Source of the DNA: Calditrichales bacterium
GTDB taxonomy: Bacteria > Calditrichota > Calditrichia > Calditrichales > J004
Assembly (NCBI GenBank): GCA_015493745.1
Contig: WGCN01000015.1
Location: forward strand, 1 to 62,397
Reading direction: 5' to 3'
DNA: 62,397 bases
Part shown: positions 42,507 through 51,990 of the stretch, one piece after another
How positions within the stretch are numbered: position 1 is the stretch's first letter
Layout of the letters: each line of letters starts with the position of its first letter
The notes under the pieces: model-generated
Database searches by the model: none
What the model was told of the DNA's origin: nothing
The model's input: only the letters and a program-made list of their open reading frames with translations
Position numbers and translations under genes: made by a program

Positions 42507-43865
42507 TTATTCAAGAAACTCCAGCATATCAATTTTTGTAATGATATGCAATTTACCCGATTCCCCGCTCACCATCAGCGAACTGTGTCCTTTCTTCATA
42601 TGTTCCAGTCCGGCGGATACCGGAGTCTGGGCCGAGAAAAGGGGCGTATGGGTATCTACCAGTTGCGAGATGGCGTTATCCGACGAGGTATTGTCATTGA
42701 GCAGGTATTCCAGGATACGCGATTCGCTGATCATACCGATATACTGGCCGTCATCGATCACGGGCAATTGCGACACGTTGTTGGAGCGCATCAGATGAAT
42801 AACATCCTTGATCAGCATGTTGCTGCCCGTGGTCAGAAGTTTTTGTTCGCCCTTGGAAGCGATGATGTCACCCAGGGTTTCCCGGGTCTGTTCCAGAGCG
42901 ATGCCGTTGTCCATCATCCACTGGTCATTGTAAACCTTGGAGAGGTAGCGGAAGCCGGTATCCGGTAGAATCACCAGTACGTTTTTATCTTTTGGGATTT
43001 GGGTCGCTATCCGCAGGGCGCCCCAAACCGCCGCCCCGGAGGAGCCGCCGGCAAATATACCTTCCAGTCGCGCCATTTTGCGCGTGGTTTGAAAACCTTG
43101 TTCGTCGTTGACCTGAATGATGTCATCGACAACGGAAAAATCCATGGCGTCGACCATCATATCCTCGCCAATCCCTTCCAGCTTGTAAACCTTGGGTTCG
43201 CCCGGTTTGCCATGTTTAAAGTAGTCATAAAAAACAGAACCTTCCGGGTCTACGGCGATGATTTTGATATCGGGATTCTTTTCCTTGAGATAACGGGCCG
43301 TACCGCTCAATGTGCCGCCGGTGCCGATGCCGGCGACGAAATAGTCTATTTTACCATCCATCTGCTCCCAAACCTCGGGGCCGGTGGATTGATAATGCGC
43401 CTCGGGGTTGGAAGGGTTATGATATTGGTTAACGTAGAAGGCCCCTTCGGTATTCCGGGCAATGCGCTTGGCCGTTTCATAGTAACTTTGCGGGGATTCG
43501 GCCGGAACGCTGGTGGGGGTTACCACTACCCGTGCGCCAAAGGATTTCATGAAATTTATTTTTTCACTGCTCATCTTATCGGGAATGGTAAAGATGGCAT
43601 TATACCCCTTAACCGCCGCTACCATGGCCAAACCGGCGCCGGTGTTGCCCGAAGTGTTCTCAACGATGGTGCCGCCGGGTTTCAACTCGCCTTTTTCTTC
43701 CGCCCGTTGTATGATGTGACGGGCGATGCGATCCTTGATGCTGCCCGCCGGGTTAAGATATTCAAGCTTTACATAAACATTGGGGCCGTTTTCCGGAACC
43801 ATGCGGTTTAGTTTTACGATGGGGGTGTTGCCAATGGCGTCGAGGATGTTGTTATATACCTGCAT
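42507..43865 (-). CDS. cbs: Cystathionine beta-synthase (PLP enzyme with CBS pair)
   Basis: The 452-residue protein has a fold-type II PLP domain (about 1-325) with the Schiff-base Lys in AGSIKDR, the SGNTG phosphate loop, and the GIGTGGTLSG glycine loop, followed by two CBS domains (~335-450). The EGIGEDMMVDAMDFSVVDD segment is characteristic of cystathionine beta-synthase rather than CysK. It condenses serine (or O-acetylserine) with homocysteine. The CBS pair suggests allosteric control, by analogy with the eukaryotic enzyme. A cystathionine lyase gene is not adjacent. Confidence 0.88.
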   Translation of the reverse strand: MQVYNNILDAIGNTPIVKLNRMVPENGPNVYVKLEYLNPAGSIKDRIARHIIQRAEEKGELKPGGTIVENTSGNTGAGLAMVAAVKGYNAIFTIPDKMSSEKINFMKSFGARVVVTPTSVPAESPQSYYETAKRIARNTEGAFYVNQYHNPSNPEAHYQSTGPEVWEQMDGKIDYFVAGIGTGGTLSGTARYLKEKNPDIKIIAVDPEGSVFYDYFKHGKPGEPKVYKLEGIGEDMMVDAMDFSVVDDIIQVNDEQGFQTTRKMARLEGIFAGGSSGAAVWGALRIATQIPKDKNVLVILPDTGFRYLSKVYNDQWMMDNGIALEQTRETLGDIIASKGEQKLLTTGSNMLIKDVIHLMRSNNVSQLPVIDDGQYIGMISESRILEYLLNDNTSSDNAISQLVDTHTPLFSAQTPVSAGLEHMKKGHSSLMVSGESGKLHIITKIDMLEFLE

Positions 43866-43937
43866 TTCAATTCTTCCTGCAATTTTCGATGATTGTTAAT
43901 AATAAACGGTGAATCTACAAAATTATGCCATCAAATG

Positions 43938-43971
43938 TATAGCTTTGATCACATAATATTGCTATAAAATT
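43938..43971 (+). promoter_or_regulatory. Candidate extended -10 promoter with flanking inverted repeat
   Basis: In the 154-nt gap between the divergent cbs and flavoprotein genes, TATAGC (43938-43943) and GCTATA (43961-43966) are inverted arms 17 nt apart. The right arm is part of TGCTATAAA, an extended -10 box. No -35 at standard distance is seen. Confidence 0.3.
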
Positions 43972-44019
43972 AGTCCGGGTTTAATTTCGGCCTGTTACAC
44001 ACTTACCAACAGAGCCTAA

Positions 44020-45243
44020 ATGAAATATGACCTGATAATTGTCGGCGGTGGACCCGCCGGGGCGGCGGCGACGCTGTTTGCCAAAAAATATGACCTGTCC
44101 GTTTTATTGATCGACAAAGAGCATTTTCCCCGTGACAAGATATGCGGCGACGCTGTTTCCGGAAAATCGATGACCATCCTGAAGGAGCTTGATCTGTTAG
44201 AAGAGGCCTCCCGTCTGGCCCATTGCCGGATAGACAGCATCCTTTTCGGCAGCCCTTCCGGCCATCAACTGAGTATCGGTCTGAGTGAAAACCGTCATTT
44301 GAAAATGCCCGGCGGCTTGCTGATCAAAAGAAAAGAGTTTGATGCCCTGTTGTTTGAAAAGGCTTCCCGGGTTGCCGATCGGGTGGAGAACGGTTTTAAG
44401 GTCACCGGTTTGCTATGGGATGAGGAAGAGACAGTTTGCGGGGTAAGGGGACGATACGGGGAAAGCGGCGGGACCGTTGAGTTTCAGGGGCGGCTGGTGC
44501 TGGGCGCCGACGGATTTAATTCCATTGTGGCCCGCAAAAGCGGGTTGTACAATCACGATCCCCGGCATTGGGTGGTGGCCTTGCGTCAATATTATACGGG
44601 AGTGCAAACCCGTGACAACCAGATAGAGATTCACTATCTGCGGGAAACCCAGCCGGGATATTTCTGGATTTTTCCCCTGGCCGGGGGCTGGACCAATGTG
44701 GGGGTGGGTATGCTCCACGATACCATCAAAAAAGAAAAAATCGATCTGAAAAGGGTATTGGCGGCGGCTCTGGAGAATGAAGTCTTTAAAAAACGTTTTG
44801 CCGCGGCCAAGCCCATGGAAGAGCCCCGGGGCTGGAACCTGCCCGTGGGCAGTCTGCACCGACAAAATCATGGCGACGGCTTTATGTTGCTCGGTGATGC
44901 CGCCGGCCTGATCGATCCCTTTACCGGTGAGGGGATCGGCAATGCCCTCTATTCCGGTAAGTTTGCCGCCGAAACGGCCTTTCGCGCCCTGCTGCGCGAC
45001 GATGTCTCGGAGGAGTCCCTGAAGGAGTATGATTACCATTTATGGAAAAAGCTGGGCAATGAATTGTCTGTGAGTACCCGGCTGCAAAAGGTGGGCAGAC
45101 ACCAGGCGCTGCTTAATTTTGTCATTGGCAAGGCGGAACGTAGTGAGGAGGTGCGGGACATTATTTCGGGCATGATGCGTAATGCCGTACCCAAGAAACA
45201 GTTGGCCAATCCCCTGTTTTATCTGAAGTTGCTGTTTAAATAA
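44020..45243 (+). CDS. Geranylgeranyl reductase-family FAD-dependent oxidoreductase
   Basis: The 407-residue flavoprotein has an N-terminal dinucleotide motif GGGPAGAAAT (8-17), KICGDAVSGKSM with the CGD sequence typical of the geranylgeranyl reductase family, LVLGADGFNS and the FAD-binding LLGDAAGLIDPFTGEGIGNALYSG near the C-terminus. Members reduce isoprenoid chains (quinones, lipids) or act as lipid/quinone oxidoreductases; the substrate here is not readable from sequence. It sits alone on the plus strand after a candidate extended -10 promoter. Confidence 0.85.
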   Translation: MKYDLIIVGGGPAGAAATLFAKKYDLSVLLIDKEHFPRDKICGDAVSGKSMTILKELDLLEEASRLAHCRIDSILFGSPSGHQLSIGLSENRHLKMPGGLLIKRKEFDALLFEKASRVADRVENGFKVTGLLWDEEETVCGVRGRYGESGGTVEFQGRLVLGADGFNSIVARKSGLYNHDPRHWVVALRQYYTGVQTRDNQIEIHYLRETQPGYFWIFPLAGGWTNVGVGMLHDTIKKEKIDLKRVLAAALENEVFKKRFAAAKPMEEPRGWNLPVGSLHRQNHGDGFMLLGDAAGLIDPFTGEGIGNALYSGKFAAETAFRALLRDDVSEESLKEYDYHLWKKLGNELSVSTRLQKVGRHQALLNFVIGKAERSEEVRDIISGMMRNAVPKKQLANPLFYLKLLFK

Positions 45244-45293
45244 CGGGAGTTTTCCCGGAAGACCGGTAAAAATTTTAATCTGAGGAGTGAGAT

Positions 45294-46952
45294 ATGAAAT
45301 ATATGATTCTTTTTCTTTTGGCCACGTTTTTGTGGGGCTGCTCTCAACCCCAATCCACACGGGAGGATGGAATGAACTTAGCTGAAAAAGTTAAACAATT
45401 TGCGCCGACGGAAATCCGTTACGACCATAGTCTGTTGGATGATCGTCAAAAAGTGGTTCTTGAAAAGCTGTTTCATGCCGCCCAAATCATGGATACGATT
45501 TTCCTGAAACAGGTTTATGACCGGAATGAGGAAATAGCCCGTAAGCTGGCCGCGGATACCACAGCGTCGGGGCGTGCCCGCCGGGCTTATTTTGACATCA
45601 TGTACGGGCCCTTCGACCGCCTTGACCATGACAAGCCCTTTTACGGCACGGCCAGCAAACCGGCCGGGGCCAATTTTTATCCCGCCGATATGAGCAAGGA
45701 GGAGTTCGAATCCTGGCTGGAAAGCCATCCGCAGGACCGCGCGGCCTTTACCTCGGAGTTCACGGTCATCCGTCGCCGGGGTGACAAGCTTGTGGCCATT
45801 CCTTATTCCGAAATCTATAAGGATGAACTGACCCGGGCGGCCACCCTGTTGCGGGAGGCGGCGGGATATGCCGACAATCCCTCCCTTAAAAAATATCTCC
45901 TGAGCCGGGCTGAAGCTTTTTTAAGCAATGACTATTTCCAAAGCGATATGGACTGGATGGATCTGAAGGATCATACCATCGAAGTGGTGATCGGGCCCTA
46001 TGAAGTTTATGAGGACGGATTGTTTAACTATAAGGCGGCCTTTGAATGTTTTTTAACCCTTCGTGATCCGGAGGAAAGCGCTAAGCTGAAGGTGTTTGCC
46101 GGTTATCTGGACGATATGGAAAAGCATCTGCCCATTGAAGACCGGTATAAGAATTTTAACCGCGGCGGAGAATCGCCCATCGTGGTGGTACAGGAGGTGT
46201 TTGCCTCCGGAGATGCCCGCGCCAATATCCAGACCCTGGCTTTCAATCTGCCCAACGATGAGCGGGTACGCGAGGCCAAGGGCAGTAAAAAGGTGATGCT
46301 GAAAAACATCCATGAAGCCAAGTTTAAACAACTGCTTAGGCCCATAGCGGAAAGGGTGATCGAAAAGGATGAAGTGGATTGGGTGACTTTTGATGGTTTT
46401 TTTAACCACACCCTGATGCACGAAATGAGCCACGGCATCGGTCCGGGAAAGCTGGTGTTGAACGGACGTAAAACGGAGGTGAAGAGCGAACTGAAGGAAA
46501 CCTATTCCACCATTGAGGAGTGCAAGGCCGATGTGCTGGGCATGTATAACAATTTTTATATGATCGAAAAAGGGGTATTCAGGCCCGAATTCGCAAAGGA
46601 GATATGGGTCAGCTTTTTAGCCGGTGTTTTTCGTTCGGTGCGTTTTGGCGTCAATGAGGCCCACGGGGCGGGCAATGCCATTATTTTAAACTATATGTAT
46701 GAAAACGGAGCCTATGTCTATAACGAGGAAAGCGACCGCATGGCGGTGGATTTTCAGAAGGCCCCGAAGGTGCTGAAGGAACTGGCCACCCGCTTATTGA
46801 TGATCCAGGCCCGGGGCGATTATGCCGGCAGCAAGGCCATGATCGAGCGCTATGCCGGTGAGTCGGCCATCCTGAAAAAGATGACCGCGAAGCTAAAGGA
46901 TCTGCCCGTGGATATCCGCCCGGTTTTTCAGATTGAAGAAGAAGCCAGATGA
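45294..46952 (+). CDS. M49-family-like zinc metallopeptidase lipoprotein
   Basis: A 552-residue lipoprotein (leader LLATFLWGC). The metal site reads HEMSHGIGPG (His ~376), i.e. HEXXH, rather than the HEXXGH of dipeptidyl peptidase III; the third ligand motif EECKAD lies about 30 residues on, as in M49. It resembles the bacterial M49/NUDT3-type zinc hydrolases. The likely job is exopeptidase cleavage of small peptides in the periplasm or at the outer membrane. RBS GAGGAG at the head. The gene stands alone, 50 nt after the flavoprotein gene. Confidence 0.82.
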   Translation: MKYMILFLLATFLWGCSQPQSTREDGMNLAEKVKQFAPTEIRYDHSLLDDRQKVVLEKLFHAAQIMDTIFLKQVYDRNEEIARKLAADTTASGRARRAYFDIMYGPFDRLDHDKPFYGTASKPAGANFYPADMSKEEFESWLESHPQDRAAFTSEFTVIRRRGDKLVAIPYSEIYKDELTRAATLLREAAGYADNPSLKKYLLSRAEAFLSNDYFQSDMDWMDLKDHTIEVVIGPYEVYEDGLFNYKAAFECFLTLRDPEESAKLKVFAGYLDDMEKHLPIEDRYKNFNRGGESPIVVVQEVFASGDARANIQTLAFNLPNDERVREAKGSKKVMLKNIHEAKFKQLLRPIAERVIEKDEVDWVTFDGFFNHTLMHEMSHGIGPGKLVLNGRKTEVKSELKETYSTIEECKADVLGMYNNFYMIEKGVFRPEFAKEIWVSFLAGVFRSVRFGVNEAHGAGNAIILNYMYENGAYVYNEESDRMAVDFQKAPKVLKELATRLLMIQARGDYAGSKAMIERYAGESAILKKMTAKLKDLPVDIRPVFQIEEEAR

Positions 46953-47058
46953 TTTTTGCGGCAAACACTTGTTTTGACGGCTTTTTGGCCGAAAGTGCGG
47001 ATACGATAGCCGTAAATTAAAACCTTAGACAACCATAGAAGGAAAATCAGGGACAATT

Positions 47059-48468
47059 ATGAAAAAGCGCGCCAAGATTATATGTACCATCGGTCCGGCC
47101 TGTAACAGCGACGAGATGCTGGAGGCGCTGATGAAAAACGGCATGAACATAGCCCGTTTAAACTTCTCCCACGGCAGCCATGAATCGCATCTGGACAACA
47201 TGGAACGTATCCGTAAAATATCCCGCCGCCTGAACATACCCATAGCCATTCTGATGGACTTACAGGGCCCCAAAATCCGTATCGGCACCTTTGCCGACGG
47301 ACCGGTGCGGGTAAAGGCCGGGGAACTGTTTACCATCACCACCGATGATATTCCCGGCGATCAGTACAAGGTGAGCACAACCTATAAAAATCTGCCCAAC
47401 GATGTTAAACCGGATGACAATATTCTGATCAATGACGGCCTGATTCAGATGAAGGTGCAGAAAACGACGGCCACCGATGTTTTTTGCGAGGTGGTCATCG
47501 GCGGCATTCTCTATGACCGCAAAGGGATCAATCTGCCCGGCGTGGAGATTTCCGAAGCCTCCCTGACGGAAAAGGATTTACGTGATTTACAGTTCGGTCT
47601 GGAGCATGGCGTGGACTATGTGGCCCTTTCCTTTGTACGGGAGGCAGCCGATATCCGTGATATCAAGGAGCGCATGGGCAGCCGGGCCGTGCCGGTGGTT
47701 GCCAAGATCGAAAAGCCGGAAGCGGTGGAAAACATAGACGCCATCATCGCCGAAACGGATGCCGTCATGGTAGCCCGGGGTGATTTGGGTGTTGAAATAT
47801 CGGCGCAAAAAGTTCCGGTTGTTCAAAAAATGATCATTGAAAAATGCCAACTGGCCGGTTTACCGGTAATCACCGCCACCCAGATGCTGGATTCCATGAT
47901 GGCCAATCCCGTGCCCACCCGGGCCGAGGCCTCCGATGTGGCCAATGCGATCTTCGACGGCAGCGATGCCGTTATGCTCTCCGGGGAAACGGCTTTTGGA
48001 AAGTATCCGCTGGAGTCGGTAAGTATGATGAGCCATATCATCCTGGAGGCGGAAAAAGGCGGTTATTTTCGTATCAACCGGGAGTCCGTATCCGGGCGCC
48101 GGCCCATGTCGGCCAGCCGCTCCATCTGCCATGTGGCCAATGTCAGCGCCGATGATATCGGGGCCAACGCCATTGTTGTTTTTACCGAGTCCGGTTTTAC
48201 CGGCCGGGTGATGTCGAAAAACAGACCGCATGTACCGATTTTAGCCCTGACCAGTCATACCGCCTCCTACCGGCGCATGGCCCTTTATTGGGGCGTTGAG
48301 CCATCGCTGATTGAAAAAAAGGTGGATTTGGATACGGATATTGCCGGCTTTGAAAAACATCTCAAAAAGGCCGGACTGGTTAAGAGCGGTGACAAGCTGA
48401 TCATTGTAGCCGGTTCCTCCATCGAAGAGGGGGCTACCAATATGATGCGCATCCACCGGGTATTGTAA
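47059..48468 (+). CDS. pyk: Pyruvate kinase
   Basis: The 469-residue enzyme makes ATP and pyruvate from PEP. It has KIICTIGPACNS, MNIARLNFSHG, the MDLQGPKIRIG loop, the KIEKPEAVENIDAII motif with catalytic Lys, DAVMVARGDLGVE and MLDSMMANPVPTRAEASDVANAI, in the usual order; the C-terminal domain with an allosteric site is complete. The protein is of ordinary length without the extra C-terminal phosphohistidine domain. It ends in an intrinsic terminator at 48561-48590. Confidence 0.97.
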   Translation: MKKRAKIICTIGPACNSDEMLEALMKNGMNIARLNFSHGSHESHLDNMERIRKISRRLNIPIAILMDLQGPKIRIGTFADGPVRVKAGELFTITTDDIPGDQYKVSTTYKNLPNDVKPDDNILINDGLIQMKVQKTTATDVFCEVVIGGILYDRKGINLPGVEISEASLTEKDLRDLQFGLEHGVDYVALSFVREAADIRDIKERMGSRAVPVVAKIEKPEAVENIDAIIAETDAVMVARGDLGVEISAQKVPVVQKMIIEKCQLAGLPVITATQMLDSMMANPVPTRAEASDVANAIFDGSDAVMLSGETAFGKYPLESVSMMSHIILEAEKGGYFRINRESVSGRRPMSASRSICHVANVSADDIGANAIVVFTESGFTGRVMSKNRPHVPILALTSHTASYRRMALYWGVEPSLIEKKVDLDTDIAGFEKHLKKAGLVKSGDKLIIVAGSSIEEGATNMMRIHRVL

Positions 48469-48560
48469 CCGGAGGATAGCGGGTACCCAGACATACCGGC
48501 CTGCAACGTAAAGTCCTGCCTGAAAAAGACTCCTTATCGTACTGACAACCTTTGCCTAAT

Positions 48561-48590
48561 CCCCGGAATTTATCCGGGGTTTTATTTTAT
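48561..48590 (+). terminator. Intrinsic terminator of pyk
   Basis: CCCCGGA (48561-48567) and TCCGGGG (48573-48579) make a perfect 7-bp stem with a 5-nt loop, followed by TTTTATTTTA. The T-run overlaps the stop codon of the convergent nucleotidase gene. It is the only textbook rho-independent terminator in the window. Confidence 0.85.
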
Positions 48591-50212
48591 GGAATAACCT
48601 TCCAGTTATTGTCGGGCCGAATATCGATGATTTTTTTCTTTTCGATATATTGCTGCAGAATATTGCGCATGTCTTCATTGGACTTTTTGATGACCGGAGC
48701 TTTGGAGGCATGGGCGTAAACCATATGGCCGCCACCACCGCTGGCCCGGTAGCTGTTCATGGCCACGGTGTAGGTTTTGTTCAGATCAAAGGGCCGTCCG
48801 CGCATATCCTCCATGTTGATGATCCGCTTACCGACCGGTTTGCGTACGTCAATCTCATAGCGCAGCCCGGCGGCCATGTCATAATTAAAGCCGGGCCATT
48901 CCGTGGCGGTGACCACCTTACCGTCTTTATAATCATAATAGCGCGAGGAGTATTCCAGAAAATCCTTTATTTGCTGACCTGTCATTTTCAGGGTGTATAA
49001 AAAATTTTCATATTGATACATGGCAAAAACATCTTTTACGCGCAACGGTCCCGGTGGCAGTTGAAAGCCGGGATTGAAGCTGGCGGCAAAGGAGATGTCG
49101 GCACCACTGTAATCGAGTTGGGCGGCGTTGATCAGATCCATCAGCGCCGTATCCTTTATTCGCGACTCCCTGGCGTCAAGGGTGGTTTTTAACACACCGA
49201 TGCGGGTGTTGATATAGTCCCGTGTTTTTTCATGATAGGGACGGGTCAGTTGCAGGATGGCCTTGTCTGCCGGGACCGGGGCCATGGGTTCCAGCCAGGC
49301 GCTTTTTCCGGTGATGTGCCGGCCGGATTTATCATCATGGATGATGAAACGGGCCACTCCGAGATTTTTGGCCCAAAAACCGGCATTCAGGCGCAGGGTT
49401 TCCTTCTTGCCAAAAGATCGGGCATTTTTTTTACCGGCCTTCATCGGTCCCGGCCGGTGGGAATGCCCGGCAAAAACGGCGTCAAACTCCGGTATCTGTT
49501 CGGCGACCAGGCCCGAGGCGTTCTCGTTGGGTATGCCGGCCGCTTCGGATTGTTTTTGTGAATAACCCGCGTTAAAACCGGCGTGGAAGATGCCGATCAG
49601 CACATCCACCTGCGGACGCAGCTCTTTTGCGAAAATACGGGCGCGAGTAACCATATCCTGCCAGGTGATGCCGGGGTAGAGCTCCTCATCCAGCCACATG
49701 GGGATGCCCGGCGTGGTCAGCCCGATGATACCCACTTTGATACCGTTGCGCTCGATGACGGTATATGGCTTAAAATAGGTGCCGCCGTCTTCCATGACCG
49801 AATTGGCCGAAAGCCAGATAAAACGGGATTCGTTTTCGGCCCTGTTATATACAAACAGCGATTGTTCGATATCGTGGTTGCCCACGGCAAAGGCGTCATA
49901 TTTCATGTAGTTCATGGTCAATATCATCGGGTGCGGCAGTCCCTGGCTGTGCTTGTTGAAATAGGCCACCAGCGGCGTGCCCTGAATCAGATCGCCGCAA
50001 TCCACCAAAAGCACATTTTTATGGTTTTGACGGTATTCCACCACCTTGGAATAAATCTTAGCCAGGCCGCGGGTGGAATCGGGTGTATCGGTGAAATAGT
50101 CATAGGGATAAATGTTGCCGTGTACGTCGGTGGTTTGAAGAATGTAGAGCGTATCGGCCCGCTGAGCCAGGAGCGACGCCGTTAAAAAAAAGAGAAAAAC
50201 AAAAAAACGCAT
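48587..50212 (-). CDS. Secreted 5'-nucleotidase/UshA-family metallophosphatase
   Basis: The 541-residue exported enzyme has a signal peptide (about 1-17), then a calcineurin-type metallophosphatase domain: TTDVHGNIYPY, DCGDLIQGTP, VGNHDIE, GIFHAG and AGHSHRPG provide the metal ligands. The C-terminal 5'-nucleotidase domain (about 335-510) ends with NSYRASGGGGH, the substrate-binding signature. It probably dephosphorylates nucleotides or cyclic nucleotides (UshA/CpdB group) in the periplasm for salvage. It is convergent with pyk and divergent from yraN. Confidence 0.9.
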   Translation of the reverse strand: MRFFVFLFFLTASLLAQRADTLYILQTTDVHGNIYPYDYFTDTPDSTRGLAKIYSKVVEYRQNHKNVLLVDCGDLIQGTPLVAYFNKHSQGLPHPMILTMNYMKYDAFAVGNHDIEQSLFVYNRAENESRFIWLSANSVMEDGGTYFKPYTVIERNGIKVGIIGLTTPGIPMWLDEELYPGITWQDMVTRARIFAKELRPQVDVLIGIFHAGFNAGYSQKQSEAAGIPNENASGLVAEQIPEFDAVFAGHSHRPGPMKAGKKNARSFGKKETLRLNAGFWAKNLGVARFIIHDDKSGRHITGKSAWLEPMAPVPADKAILQLTRPYHEKTRDYINTRIGVLKTTLDARESRIKDTALMDLINAAQLDYSGADISFAASFNPGFQLPPGPLRVKDVFAMYQYENFLYTLKMTGQQIKDFLEYSSRYYDYKDGKVVTATEWPGFNYDMAAGLRYEIDVRKPVGKRIINMEDMRGRPFDLNKTYTVAMNSYRASGGGGHMVYAHASKAPVIKKSNEDMRNILQQYIEKKKIIDIRPDNNWKVIP

Positions 50213-50433
50213 GAATGATCCTTGGTGCGAAAAGGTTAATCTTTAAGCAATATAATCTAATAAAATCCGGACAGTTATTAAAGAAAATATTATATGAAAA
50301 TAAAACGCAAAAGCCCCGGCTAAAAATTCCGTGGAGGAAAAGAAACGTCAATCCAGGGGGCAAATAAAATGGTGTTGGCAAAAAAGGAATGAAGGTCTTA
50401 TCTTGTAACACTCCGGGATGAAGAGGAGAAGCT

Positions 50434-50799
50434 GTGACCGGTCAGAAAAGAAAACTGGGCCGTGAAGGGGAAAGACTGGCCGCCCGCGCTCTGATGGATG
50501 CGGGCTATGAGATTGTTTACCGCAACTATAGCCATCCGCCCTATGAGCTGGATATCATCGCCGTAAAGGGGGATACCCTGGTGGTGGCGGAAGTCAAGAG
50601 CTTTCATTCCCCGCCGCTGGGCGCCGCCGAGTTTCGGATCGGCAAAAAGAAACAACGGGCGCTATATAACGGAATCGACGCCTTTTTAGCTGAAAATTCT
50701 CAATTTAGCGATTATAATGTACGAATAGATATATTCATCGTTGATTTTAGCACTTTTCCGGCAAACCTGACTCACTATCCGGGAGTTATCTTCGAATAA
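50434..50799 (+). CDS. yraN: YraN/UPF0102 family endonuclease-like protein
   Basis: The 121-residue protein has the UPF0102 pattern: LGREGERLAARALMDAGYEIV, then a restriction-endonuclease-like core YELDIIAVKGDTLVVAEVKSF, with candidate catalytic Asp, Glu and Lys. Its function is uncertain; the fold suggests a nuclease. It starts at GTG 50434 after a strong RBS (AGAGGAGAA). It lies upstream of a PLP enzyme on the same strand with 24 nt between them. Confidence 0.88.
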   Translation: MTGQKRKLGREGERLAARALMDAGYEIVYRNYSHPPYELDIIAVKGDTLVVAEVKSFHSPPLGAAEFRIGKKKQRALYNGIDAFLAENSQFSDYNVRIDIFIVDFSTFPANLTHYPGVIFE

Positions 50800-50823
50800 A
50801 CAGTAAAAAGATGGGATTTTTCG

Positions 50824-51960
50824 ATGTCTTTAACAAAATACCGTGCTCTGTTTCCCTTTCTGGTCAATAAAATCTATCTGAATCATGCGGCCATTTCGCC
50901 GCTCTCCACCGATGTGCGGGATAAAATGGACTGGTTTATCAACGAGCGCAGCTTCGGCGAGATCGATTTTTACCAGGATATGTTGCAGTTACGGGAGCAA
51001 ACCCGCGGCAGTGTGGCCCGCTTGATCAACGCCTCCGGGGAACAGATTGCTTTTACGGGCAATACCTCGGAAGGGTTTAACTGGCTGGTTAACGGTCTGG
51101 AATGGCGGGAAGGGGATGAAATCATCCTGACCGATGTGGAGTTTCCGGCCAATGTTTATCCCTTTTTAAATTTGGAGCGCCTGGGCGTGAAGGTGGTTTT
51201 TGTAAAAAATCGTCGGGGAGTTATCGAACCGGAGGATATTCGCGCGGCCATCACGCCAAAAACCCGTATGCTTTCCATAAGTTTCGTGGAGTTCCTTAAT
51301 GGCTTTCGCAACGATCTTACGGCCATTGGCGCCATTTGCCGCGAGCATGGCCTTCTGTTCAGTGTGGACGCCATACAGGGACTGGGCGCCATCCCGTTGG
51401 ATGTGCAGGCCATGGGTATTGACTTTCTCTCCTGCGGCGGACATAAATGGCTGATGGGTCCGGCCGGGGCGGCCTTCATGTATATAAAGCCTGCTTTGTT
51501 CCAGCGCTTACGTCCCGCCTTTGCCGGCTGGCTGAGCGTGGAGAATCCCTGGGACTTTTTTGACTACAAGCTGGAGTGGCAGGATGACGCCCGGCGGTTT
51601 GAGTACGGTACCCAGAACTTTCTGGGCATTGCCGGTTTAGGGGCCTCGCTGGATATTTTGTTGCGTGTGGGCGTGCCCACCATTGAACAGCATCTGTTGA
51701 TTCTCGGTCAGCAACTGGTGGACGGTCTGAGCGATCTGGGTTTTTCCTTTTTAGGCTCCCCCGATCCCAAACACTGGTCGGGCATCTATACTTTCCGCCA
51801 TGAAAAGGCGGAAGATATCTTTAATTATCTGCGGGAAGAGCAGATTTATCCTTCCCTGCGTGACGGCGCCATCCGTTTCGCGCCGCATTTTTATAACAAC
51901 CGCGAGGATATTCATGAGGCTATCGACGCCTGTGACCGCGCCTTGCGTAAACTGAGTTAA
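50824..51960 (+). CDS. Class V PLP aminotransferase (NifS/Csd-like fold)
   Basis: The 378-residue protein has the class V fold: YLNHAAISPLS, FTGNTSEGFNWL, SVDAIQGLG and the PLP-lysine in CGGHKWLMG. The small C-terminal domain carries LRDGAIRFAPHFYN at the place where SufS/IscS have the catalytic Cys loop, but no Cys is present, so cysteine desulfuration is unlikely. A kynureninase-like, serine-glyoxylate or other PLP role is open. It has a full-length fold. Confidence 0.85.
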   Translation: MSLTKYRALFPFLVNKIYLNHAAISPLSTDVRDKMDWFINERSFGEIDFYQDMLQLREQTRGSVARLINASGEQIAFTGNTSEGFNWLVNGLEWREGDEIILTDVEFPANVYPFLNLERLGVKVVFVKNRRGVIEPEDIRAAITPKTRMLSISFVEFLNGFRNDLTAIGAICREHGLLFSVDAIQGLGAIPLDVQAMGIDFLSCGGHKWLMGPAGAAFMYIKPALFQRLRPAFAGWLSVENPWDFFDYKLEWQDDARRFEYGTQNFLGIAGLGASLDILLRVGVPTIEQHLLILGQQLVDGLSDLGFSFLGSPDPKHWSGIYTFRHEKAEDIFNYLREEQIYPSLRDGAIRFAPHFYNNREDIHEAIDACDRALRKLS

Positions 51961-51990
51961 GCCGGTATCAACCATTTTTCGGGGTATGGT

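Noticed and set aside
45240-45262. Intrinsic terminator after the flavoprotein gene (CGGGAGTTTTCCCG)
   Set aside because: The stem is only 5 bp and no T-run follows.
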